Shown: piece after piece, positions 1-8,640 of the stretch
Position numbering within the stretch: position 1 is the first letter of the stretch
Layout of the letters: every line of letters starts with the position of its first letter
DNA from: Lagopus muta
Taxonomy: Eukaryota; Chordata; Aves; Galliformes; Phasianidae
DNA: 64,000 nt
Assembly: GCF_023343835.1 (NCBI RefSeq)
Contig: NC_064437.1
Coordinates: 40,945,967-41,009,966, forward strand
Direction of reading: 5' to 3'
Position numbers and translations under genes: made by a program
Notes under the pieces: model-generated
What the model was told of the DNA's origin: nothing
The model's input: only the letters and a program-made list of their open reading frames with translations
Databases searched by the model: none

Positions 1-377
1 AATAAGCTTTGTGTCTCTCTTCTCCTGCTTGTACAAGAGAATTATCTCAGGAGATAATTAGCAGGAATAGAAGTATTAACAGAAGGACCTTTGCATAGCA
101 TTTTCAGGAGACTTTCTGCACACAACCTGCTTATTTTGCAAAAGGCACTAAAACAAACAATCAGATATATGAATAATGTTTGTGTACTGTAAAATGAATT
201 GGAAAAGCTGAACAAATGAATCCATGTGCAAAAGGCTTAATAATATTATTAAAAGATGCATTACAACTCCACAATTTTGCTTTTGCCATCTTATACATTA
301 GCATCATTCTTTATAAATGCACCCATAGTTTCTTCCTGCTTTTTCTAAGAGACCGCAGGGCAAACAAAGCCACTCAC
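1..377 (-). other. PBLD: PBLD intron 2 (partial)
   Basis: This stretch lies downstream of the second PBLD coding exon in gene direction and begins with the donor GTGAGT at 377. I see no exon, RNA gene or repeat of note. The next PBLD exon should encode the part of the PhzF fold that follows, and I could not find it here, so the window starts inside an intron. Confidence 0.75.
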
Positions 378-2457
378 TTTTGGTAAAGTCATCCGTAGGG
401 TGCAGTTTTCTGATGAAGGCAGTTTCGGAAAGGTTCATTTCTGTCGCAATTCTTTGGTGCAAATTTTCATCCAAGTCCTAACAATGAGATGACAAACCCA
501 TTTAATGACAACTCATAAAAATACAGAATCAAACTGTCTTTCAAATCAATTCAGTCATCTCATTTTCCTGTGATAATGAAGCAGATTCATTTTTAGTTCA
601 AAATATTTTGAGGGAAAAAATACAAAAAACCCTTGCAGCACAAAATAGGCTAACTAGTTCAATCATTGTGGTATGTGGCCATTACCCATACCTCGTCTGT
701 AAGCCCACAGATCCTTGAACGACATGGGGGATAGTTACAAAATGCTAAAGTCAGTCCTTCCAGAAGGACTTTCTTTCCAGAAGGACCTTCCAGAATCTTT
801 CATTTTGATTGAAGGCACAACAAGAAGTCATTGCTAACAACCTAAAAATAGCTACAGCTCTCCTTTTTAACTCTGAGAAACCCATGTTAGCAGGGGGAAT
901 GTCGCAATGGCCAGGACAATAACTAAGGCATTTTATCAGCACTTACTGCTGTACCCTCAACATTACTCCTTGAGCAACAGGAACAATGTGCTAAGTCAGT
1001 AAAAGTTGGAACAAGAAACTGAAGGAAGAAACATGCTGGAGCTCACTGCATGATAGAAGGGCACACGAGGTATAGCAACAGTATAAGTTGTTACTTCACT
1101 CTTGTTCCTTTCCCCCTGGTCACACAGACCAACCAGGTTCAAGGGTCTGGTCTGTAAAGAACTAACATACAAATGAAAATGTACTAAGCGGACCTGGTCA
1201 AGTTCAACCTTGGTCAGATCGAACTTTGCCCTGCTAACTTGACTTTTTTCCCTTAATAACCTTAATCCTTTGAACCAACGATCCCCTGCTATTGCTGCAG
1301 AACAGTTAGTGATAGGCATAGCAGATCGATCCTTCCATGGTGAAACCTACACGATGAGACAACACCCCAACCTTTCACAGTCTTTGCTTTAACCCAGGAA
1401 ATTAGCGCTTGCTACAGAAATACCAAATTAGAACAAAGACCAGCCAACATTTTGCTGAAAATAATAGAATTTTATTGAAATACTGCCATCATGTGGCACT
1501 TCTCGGGAAGGGTTTGTATCATCACTCGTGTACTCCAGTTCTTAAAAAGCAGCTGCTGCGGCTTGGGAAGGAACAGAGAACAGAAGCAGCGCTAGCTGCT
1601 CCATATGTTCTTGGAGCTCAGAACAAAATTAATTAGAACTTTAGCTTTAACGACCCTGAAGCCTCTAGCCTGCAGAGGAAACGTTAAAACCTCAACATGC
1701 CATAGGCAACACGTAAGTCACCTTCTGAACGTATTAACAAGTTTACAAGTTTAAGGTCAGTGCATTCAGAGAGGGGGGTGTTTAGATTTTAGATAGCCAA
1801 AAACAGCTCTGAAGCGAGATGTTGTGTGCCAACTTGGCTGCCTTTGTAAGCATGCTCCATCGTATGAGATCTGTGAGGGTTCAGGAAGAGCTGAGCAGGA
1901 TTCAGAGGGCCAATGTGAACCACTAACAGACTGCTACATTTACCTTCCCATTCCCATCAAGTGATACCACACAAATAAGACAAGACATGTACGTTTCTAA
2001 TCTGGTCTAACAGCTGGTTCTGGGGAGCGGTGAACCAATCAGCACCATCTGCTCAGCACACCTTCACGAGAATGACTGCACCACAGGCACAGTGCAGCCT
2101 GCAGCAAAACCTGCCTGTCACAGGGACACGAGGCGACTCAGTCACAGGGCTGTACGCGTCTCTCCTCTCTTTCACAGGAAACAAAAAAAAAAAAAAAAAC
2201 ACCTCGTTGGGAAGGAAAAAGGAGAACCTGTTATAACGGCTAAGCCGCTCCGCCCGGGGCAGCGGCACAAGCACGCCTTGCCTGGAGGCAGCAGCCCCAG
2301 GCAACCTCGCAACAACGGCAGCCACCGCTGCAGCCCGTCATTGAAGATCCGTCCGTTTCTTTTTCAGACTTACATTTTCGAGCAGACAAACTGCCGCGGG
2401 GTTTCCACAAAACGGCCGGTTTGTAAAGGCATCAACCGTGAAAACGGGGACCTGCAT
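378..2457 (-). CDS. PBLD: PBLD, PhzF-fold isomerase-like protein (first two coding exons; gene runs off left edge)
   Basis: This is the 5' end of the PBLD/MAWBP gene, a cytosolic member of the phenazine-biosynthesis-like (PhzF) fold family whose physiological substrate in animals is not settled. Coding exon 1 is 2374..2457 and gives 28 residues starting MQVPVFTVDAF and ending CLLEN, followed by the donor GTAAGT. Coding exon 2 is 378..477, preceded by TTAG and followed by GTGAGT, and continues in phase 0 with DLDENLHQRIA. The motif LSETAFI in exon 2 carries the glutamate that corresponds to the catalytic Glu of PhzF. The ATG at 2457 was chosen because it sits in GCGATGC context and matches the short N-terminus of the family. 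Intron 1 (478..2373) holds nothing else I recognise. The gene diverges from HNRNPH3 across a shared CpG island. The remaining exons lie left of the window. A PBLD paralogue is possible, since some vertebrates carry two copies. Confidence 0.9.
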
Positions 2458-2889
2458 CGCCGCAGCGCTCCCGGCCTTTGCCCGCTGTCTCCCCACGGCG
2501 CCCTGCCCGCAGCGCGGCCCCGTTTATGCGCCCCGACGGCGGGAGGAGCCGCTCGTCACTTCCCAGCCTCCTCCCGCGGCCTGCCGCCGGCCCTGCGCGC
2601 ACCTCCCTACTCCGTCCCTCGCTCCTCTATGCCCCAACGGGCCTTTCCGCCGCCTCGCCCCAAGGCGATTCCGCAGGCGGGAGCTGGTGAGGTTCCCCAG
2701 GCCGATCTTAACATCGCACGGCTTTGCCGCGGCCGTAAAACTGAGGGGAAGAGAGCGGCCGGGCTTTCCCATCCCCTTTCCCGAGCCGACTCCGGGAGCT
2801 GGAGCGAGCAGCGCCCGACGGGCCACAGGCATCTGCGCGTGAGGCACCGCCTGCGTGAGGAGACTGGGGGGCACTCGCTGCGGCTGTTT

Positions 2890-2940
2890 GCTAAGGGTAT
2901 GTGTTTGCTACGGGTATCTGACTGCTGCGGGTATTTGCTG
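2890..2940. repeat. Three-copy 17-bp imperfect direct repeat in the divergent promoter
   Basis: Units start at 2890, 2907 and 2924 with the cores GCTAAGGGTAT, GCTACGGGTAT and GCTGCGGGTAT. The spacing is exactly 17 bp. The array lies between the PBLD start and the likely HNRNPH3 start region, so it could act as repeated protein-binding sites or be a small minisatellite. Confidence 0.85.
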
Positions 2941-3082
2941 CATCTCGCGCTGCCGCCGGGCGGACGGCTTGGCGCCAAGAGAGCACAGCGCGCGAACGGA
3001 GCGCGCGTGCGCCTGGTGACGCTCAGCCGCGCTCGTGAGAAGAGGGAGGAGGCGCCGTTCGCCGGCTCTTGTTAGCAGAGGC

Positions 3083-3090
3083 GCGCATGC
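3083..3090. promoter_or_regulatory. NRF1-like site
   Basis: The sequence GCGCATGC matches the core of the NRF1 consensus. It lies inside the CpG island upstream of HNRNPH3, close to the TCGCGA palindrome. A motif match only; occupancy is unknown. Confidence 0.5.
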
Positions 3091-3127
3091 TCCGCTGTCG
3101 TCCGGGCGGGCGGAGGTGTGCGGCGGT

Positions 3128-3141
3128 GCTATCGCGATAGC
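3128..3141. promoter_or_regulatory. 14-bp perfect palindrome GCTATCGCGATAGC (TMTCGCGANR-type promoter motif)
   Basis: The 14 bases are self-complementary and contain TATCGCGATA, which fits the conserved mammalian promoter motif TMTCGCGANR. The same ten bases occur in the RUFY2 promoter at 35497-35506. Likely a binding site near the HNRNPH3 start; the binding protein is not inferred from sequence alone. Confidence 0.6.
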
Positions 3142-3179
3142 CGCGCGGTTGGGACGCCATCCTGCCAGTGGCGGTTGCG

Positions 3180-3274
3180 TAGGCTGCTGGTCGCCGGCCG
3201 CTCGGAAGCGAGGGGCTTCCTTCCTGGCTGCAGCTCCCGCTGGGACGCGTCGAGGAGCGTACGAAGGTCTCCCG
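3180..3274 (+). other. HNRNPH3: Candidate non-coding first exon of HNRNPH3 (3' boundary only)
   Basis: HNRNPH3 needs an untranslated first exon, because its first coding exon at 4123 is preceded by a normal acceptor (TTTTGGTAG). A good donor, CCCG followed by GTGAGC, ends at 3274, about 850 bp upstream. The left limit given is nominal. Alternative donors in the GC-rich stretch cannot be excluded, and the YY1 sites at 3468 and 3670 could mean the main start lies further right. Confidence 0.35.
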
Positions 3275-3467
3275 GTGAGCGCGGGGTGAGAAAGGGAGAG
3301 AGGGCGGCACCGGGCCGCGGCGAGCCCCTCCGGGCCGCTCGCAGGGTGGGCGCGGAAGCGGCCCGGGGCCTGGCCGTGTGCGCGGCGCGGCCCGCGGGGG
3401 GGCGGCGTGGCGCCGCGGGTGGGGGAGGGGCGGTGCGGCGCGGCTCTCGGAGCCTCGCTCCCGACCG

Positions 3468-3679
3468 GCCGCCATTTTGAGCGCCGGAGCCGAATGCGGC
3501 CGCCGACCTGACGAGCCTCGGCGGCGTACCGCTTGCCGCACCCCGAAGCCGGGGTTGGGCAGGAGGGAGCTCGGCAGTCGTTCCGAAGTGGAGAGGTGGC
3601 GGTGGTGTGCTTGGCGGGGACGGCGTCGGTGGCGGTCGGCGGTGGGGGGGTGGCTCGGGGAGGCGCGGTAAATGGCGGC
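3468..3679. promoter_or_regulatory. Pair of YY1-like sites
   Basis: GCCGCCATTTTG at 3468-3479 and AAATGGCGGC at 3670-3679 match the YY1 consensus in opposite orientations. Such sites often lie just downstream of TATA-less start sites, so they may mark the HNRNPH3 start region. Between them lie long G-runs that could form quadruplexes. Confidence 0.5.
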
Positions 3680-4140
3680 GGCGCGGGGTGGGGGGGGAGG
3701 GAGGGAGAGAGCTCCCCGCCCCCAGTCCGAGACGGGCCGCGCTGCGCGCCCGCTTTGGTTCGGGATTAACGGCCGTGGTTCTGGAAGGGGAAAAGGAGCG
3801 GGAGCGCTGCTGGCTGGGCTGTGATGGCAGACAAAGGAGAGGCGGCGCTGCGCGGTTGCGGCCCCTCTGCCGGCACGCCGCGAGAGACAAAAGGTTACGG
3901 GCCGGGAGCGCGCCGAGAGGCTGGTGCGCGCCGCCGATGCCCGCGCTGCTGCACTGCCGGGGACCGCCGCGTCCACGTGCTTATGTACGAGCGAGTGAAA
4001 TTGAAATATCCAGGGAATTGAACGAAATATCCATAATGCTGCCGAACGCCGCTTTGTTAATGAAAACCTACCCGATTTGTTGTGTTTTTATGTCTCAATG
4101 TTTTGTTTTTTCCTTTTGGTAGCGTTTGATTTAGACAAAA

Positions 4141-7100
4141 ATGGACTGGAGTGGAAAGCACAACGGGCCCACCGATACAACCAACGATGGCACGGTGGTG
4201 CGGCTCCGAGGGCTGCCCTTCGGCTGTAGCAAGGAAGAGATCGTTCAGTTTTTCCAAGGTATCTCTAGTATAGTCAAAGCATAAAGACTGTGTGAAAGAT
4301 AAGTCGATGCTTTGCAAGCCTGTAACTTGTAATGGCCGTTAGCGGGGTGGAGGGGGGATTGCTTTGACATAAATTGCCTTGAGTAAGGTGTATGCCCTGT
4401 TCAAATAACTGTAGACATAGCAAAGTTGAATACGTGTCTTAATTTAGTGAAGGTGGTGAATGTCTTGTGATTATAACCTGTACGTTAGTTTGGAGCGGTT
4501 AAATTGCTTGATTGGTAGCTTTGTTTTCTTCATGTAACCTAGGTGGGTGTATGTTCACATAGTTAAAACAAAAAACAAGTATGGCTAAATCCATAAATGT
4601 TTAATGAAAGATCGTTGGCTTGTATTGTTGGGTGATGGGGGAACTTAAGAGCTTTTTTTCGTTGTTATTGTTTAGATGCTTTAAGTATTTTCTACAGATG
4701 GGAATGTTTCAGCCTTTAACACTGTTCCCCTTGATGGGGTTATTTGTCCTTGGGTTAAAGGGTTGGAAATCGTGCCAAATGGGATAACATTGACGCTGGA
4801 CTACCAGGGGAGAAGCACAGGGGAGGCCTTCGTGCAGTTTGCTTCAAAGGAGATAGCAGAAAATGCTCTGGGGAAACACAAGGAAAGAATAGGGCACAGG
4901 TGGGGATGGAGAGTTTGGGATGGTGTTAAATGGTTATTTTTGGGGGTTGTGGGACAGTAATGCTTTTGGGGGGCTGGGGACTATTATATGGAATGGGGTA
5001 TTTTAAAGAATTTTTATAACTGATCCTAAATTAACTGGGGAAATACGGTAGATTTGGGGGGCGGGGGAGACAGTATTACTCTGTGTAGATTGCTAAACTT
5101 AGAATGTTGTTTCAGTCGTTTTTCATGTAGGGTAATTTGTGATAAGTGCTGCCATAGCCAGACATTGTTTTTCAACAGTATGTTTCTCATACTGAAAAGA
5201 CATGTTTTATACTTAATTTCTACAGCTAGAATTTTCATGTTGTAATTTTTGCCGTTGTAAAGTTTTACTTTGATACAATTAAGATTCTTAACAGTTTTGA
5301 GGAGGAACTTAAGTTCTATGGTATCTGTAGTCATTTTTATCACATTGTACGTTTAGTTATTTTTCTACTGTTCAGACAGCTTATACGTGTATTCTTATTT
5401 CTACCTTGAAAATCCTCTCTTATTTAGATACATTGAAATCTTCAAAAGTAGTAAGAGTGAAATCAGAGGATTCTCTGACATGCCGAGAAGAATGATGGGA
5501 CAACAACGGCCTGGACCATATGATAGACCATTAGGAGGAAGAGGGGGTTATTATGGAGCTGGGCGTGGAAGTATGTATGACAGAATGCGTCGAGGAGGTG
5601 GTGGATATGACGGTGGTATGTTTATCTAATGATAGAGGTTCTGTTGTCAGTTTCATGTTTCTGACGTCTTTGTCAAGAAATAAAGAAATGGCAGTAGCTT
5701 CCTGTTAGGTTTGACATGCCTCTTCAGAAGGAATTTTTTACTTGTAATTTTTTGGGGAAGAAAAAATGCAGCTTAGTATTTAACAGTAATGGATGTTACT
5801 AGAAAATTGTTTTTTCAGCAGAACTGGATATCTCAGTTGGATGTGTCAGTTCAGAAATGAGTGTTTAATGCTTTGCAGTGGCACTTCCAGGTGCCCAGAG
5901 ACTGAAAAATTGACTCTTGTGTATCACTTTGTAATTTCTCAGTAGTAACGTAATTGCTCTTTTCCTTCTGTCCATTGTATAGGATATGGTGGCTTTGATG
6001 ATTATGGTGGTTATAATAACTATGGCTATGGAAATGATGGCTATGATGACCGAATGAGAGATGGGAGAGGTAAAAAATATTTTTTTTTTAACAGTAAAAC
6101 ATAACGTTCCCAAGGCATACATAGTTCTGTTTTTATTTTCTTCATATTATTTTGTAAAGGAAGATGATTGTGTTTGTTTTGTCGAGGTGGGGGTGCTTCT
6201 CTTTTTCTAATTTATTCAAAAAAAAAAAAAAAAGGGTGTGTGTGTGTCGTTCTTCACTTATTTTTCTTTCCTAGGCATGGGAGGACATGGCTATGGAGCT
6301 GGAGATGCAGGTTCAGGTTTCCATGGTGGCGGTCATTTTGTTCACATGAGAGGACTGCCTTTTCGAGCAACAGAGAATGATATTGCAAATGTAAGTAAAA
6401 TAGCAAAATCAGGCTTTCTGATCCCAAGAATCTCTATTCCAAACTTGCTTACGGCTCGCCAGTGAGTGATAGCTCTAATACATAGTAACTAAAGTCTTAA
6501 GTTACTTATGCAGGTTCTACAATACTTAATACATACTTAGTGAGGTTTTTAAAGGTAATGCCTGTGGTAAGCTTACTGAAGAAGCCACCCAAATTACATT
6601 TAACCCCTGTATACTTTTTTATTTCCAGAAATAAGAGACAGATGTTGAAATTTGTATCTTCATAAGACTCAAAAGTTTAAGCTTAACTGAAGATATTAAT
6701 GTTATTTTGTAGAAGACTGATAGTAGATGTGATTATGGTTTTCACATTTGTATGTGGCCATAAGCCTTGTTTTAGGGAGACAAGGTGGGAAACCTGTAGG
6801 GTGCTGTGTTTGTTCAGAGTGGAAGGCTCACATTTACCCATAAGAGCTCAGTTAAAGGACTTCTACAGAATTTCAGGAATGATGGCCTACTGTATCTTTC
6901 TAATAACTGCTGTAGGAAGAGAAATTGACAGCTTTTTCTTCTTAGTTCCATAATTGTCCTTATTTTGAGAACCTTGTTTGGCTTTTTTTTCCTCAAAACG
7001 AAGTAATGATCTTCCCTTTCTAGGGTGGCATCATATTAGAGCATGTTTCTTAAAGAGAGGTGTGTAGACAAGTATTTTTGTTTGCATCTCTTTTTAAAGA

Positions 7101-8293
7101 GAGCTTGTCAAGCTCTGTAGCTGGAGTTCTTCCATTTGTATAACAGAAACCTCTAAGTAATACCTTAGAGACAAGTAATTACATTTGTGTGACAGGATGA
7201 GAGAAAATTAATACAGTGCTTTGCAAACTACTGGGGCGCCAGAAAACATACCTGGCTTGAATTCTAAATTCATTTGATTTTTTTTTTTTCTTTGTTTTTA
7301 TTCTTAGTTCTTCTCACCCTTGAATCCTATAAGAGTCCACATCGATATTGGGGCAGATGGAAGAGCCACAGGCGAGGCAGATGTGGAATTTGTAACACAT
7401 GAGGATGCGGTAGCTGCTATGTCCAAGGATAAAAATCACATGCGTGAGTGTCGTGTTCAGTTGGGGGTTTAACTGAGTTTATTTCAGTAGGGTGTAAATC
7501 AGGATGAGGATTCAAACTGAAGTTACAGTGCTTTAAATATGGTACTAATAATGGACTTTTTGTTGATGATCAGAACAAGTAGATCATCTCAAATTCTTTT
7601 CTCCAACTACTGTATGCAGGGTAAACTTTTTTACTGTGTTTTTTGAGAGTAGATTTTATTTCCTACAGAACATCGATACATTGAGCTGTTTCTGAATTCA
7701 ACTGCTGGAGGTGGCTCTGGAATGGGAGGCTATGGCAGAGATGGAATGGGTATGTATCATTTCCAAATATAGCTTGTTTTGCAAAACGTGATGGAGTTGC
7801 AAGGTTATAACAGTGCACCTTCTGCTTTTCAGATCAAGGTTATGGCTCTGTTGGTAGAATGGGAATGGGTAATAATTACAGCGGCGGTTATGGAACTCCT
7901 GATGGCTTGGGGGGCTACAGTAAGTAGATATTCTGTCCTAATGATTGTGTTATGATTGTCTTTGTGATTGTGTTACTGTGTCTGTGTGTATGATTTGGAA
8001 GGGTGGGTTTTGTGGGCTGGGAGAAAGGAAAGGGGGTGGCTTAAATAGTAAATCACTGGGGCACTTTTTCATAATTTGGCTATTGCAACAAATATTTTTT
8101 TAGAAAAATAGTGCTGAAGTATATCTTAAGCTGATGCTGAACAGTTTTTTATTACCCATCACGTTTTTTTCTCTTTTTAAGGTATGTATACGTGACCTTG
8201 TGTCAATTGTTTGCAGGTCGTGGCAGTGGAAATAGTGGAGGATACTATGGGCAAGGCAATATGGGTGGAGGAGGATGGCGTGGGATGTATTGA
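4141..8293 (+). CDS. HNRNPH3: HNRNPH3, heterogeneous nuclear ribonucleoprotein H3
   Basis: This is a nuclear RNA-binding protein of the hnRNP H/F family, which binds G-rich RNA and regulates splicing. Coding exons are 4141..4258 (exon begins 4123), 4761..4899, 5428..5615, 5983..6069, 6275..6390, 7308..7443, 7669..7749, 7833..7919 and 8217..8293. All junctions are GT/AG and the phase is continuous for 342 residues, close to the 346 of the human protein. The first quasi-RRM spans about residues 17-95 with VRLRGLPFG; the second spans about 195-270 with [12 protein letters not shown] Gly/Tyr/Arg-rich segment lies between them (about 115-195) and another forms the C-terminus, ending WRGMY. The ATG at 4141 has a strong context (AAAAATGG). 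Compared with the mammalian sequence I recall, the C-terminal GSGMGG unit occurs once rather than twice. The gene is transcribed away from PBLD and converges on RUFY2. Confidence 0.97.
4902..5067 (+). promoter_or_regulatory. HNRNPH3: Dense G-run cluster just downstream of the HNRNPH3 exon 3 donor
   Basis: Counting the untranslated exon as exon 1, exon 3 (4761..4899) ends at the donor GTGGGG. Within the next 165 bases there are ten runs of three or more G, at 4902, 4917, 4942, 4951, 4968, 4976, 4995, 5037, 5056 and 5063. G-runs next to a 5' splice site are known binding sites for hnRNP H/F proteins and act as intronic splicing elements. Exon 3 is 139 nt, so skipping it shifts the frame. Auto- or cross-regulation is inference. 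Confidence 0.5.
8001..8036 (+). promoter_or_regulatory. HNRNPH3: Second G-run cluster, downstream of the 87-nt HNRNPH3 coding exon
   Basis: Five runs of three to five G lie 80-116 bases after the donor at 7920. The preceding exon (7833..7919) is 87 nt, so its skipping would keep the frame and remove part of the Gly-rich tail. The motif type fits hnRNP H/F binding; function is inferred. Confidence 0.35.
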
Positions 8294-8640
8294 AGGATAG
8301 CCTTGCTTCTACAAAATACCCTGGAAGAAACAACAGTCTCTGGTCTACTAGACTTTCTTACAAAATTTTAATTTCTTTTGTATTTTAAGAACTTTATAAT
8401 GACTGAAGGAATGTGTTTTCACAATATTATTTGGTAAGCAAGAGCTTGTGAGGGGAAAATCTGTTTTCTGTAGGTTTTATTTGTTGCATACTCTGACTTT
8501 AAATAAATTTTTATATTCAAACCACTGATGTTGATACTTTTTATACTAGTTACTCCTAAGGATGTATTACATATTCAAGAATACAGTTGGTTTGAGATGT
8601 TGTACTATGGTTCAATAAAGGTGGTTGTACTGTAACTCCT
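8294..8640 (+). other. HNRNPH3: HNRNPH3 3' UTR with two poly(A) signals
   Basis: The untranslated tail starts after the TGA at 8291-8293. AATAAA occurs at 8502-8507 and again at 8614-8619; the second is followed by a GT-rich stretch (GTGGTTGTACTGT) suited to a downstream element. Either or both may be used, and a longer tail is possible because another AATAAA occurs near 9504. Confidence 0.7.

Larger units (their letters stand above)
2240..3960. promoter_or_regulatory. CpG-island divergent promoter of PBLD (-) and HNRNPH3 (+)
   Basis: GC content and CpG density rise sharply from about 2240 and fall again near 3960, flanked by AT-rich DNA. PBLD starts at 2457 going left, and the first HNRNPH3 coding exon starts at 4123 going right, so the island fits a shared head-to-head promoter. 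Recognisable motifs include an NRF1-like GCGCATGC at 3083, the palindrome at 3128-3141, and YY1-type GCCGCCATTTTG at 3468 and AAATGGCGGC at 3670. I see no TATA box in a convincing position. Long open frames here reflect GC content and are not genes. Transcription start sites cannot be fixed from sequence alone. Confidence 0.8.

Noticed and set aside
2092-3075. Open frame of 327 codons on the plus strand in the CpG island
   Set aside because: It runs antisense across PBLD exon 1 and its promoter, is Arg/Pro/Ala-rich as expected from GC-rich DNA, and matches no family I know.
3023-3976. Overlapping long frames on both strands (up to 317 codons) between PBLD and HNRNPH3
   Set aside because: Several frames are open at once in the same GC-rich block, with low-complexity Pro/Arg/Ser composition. 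This is a stop-codon-poor artefact.
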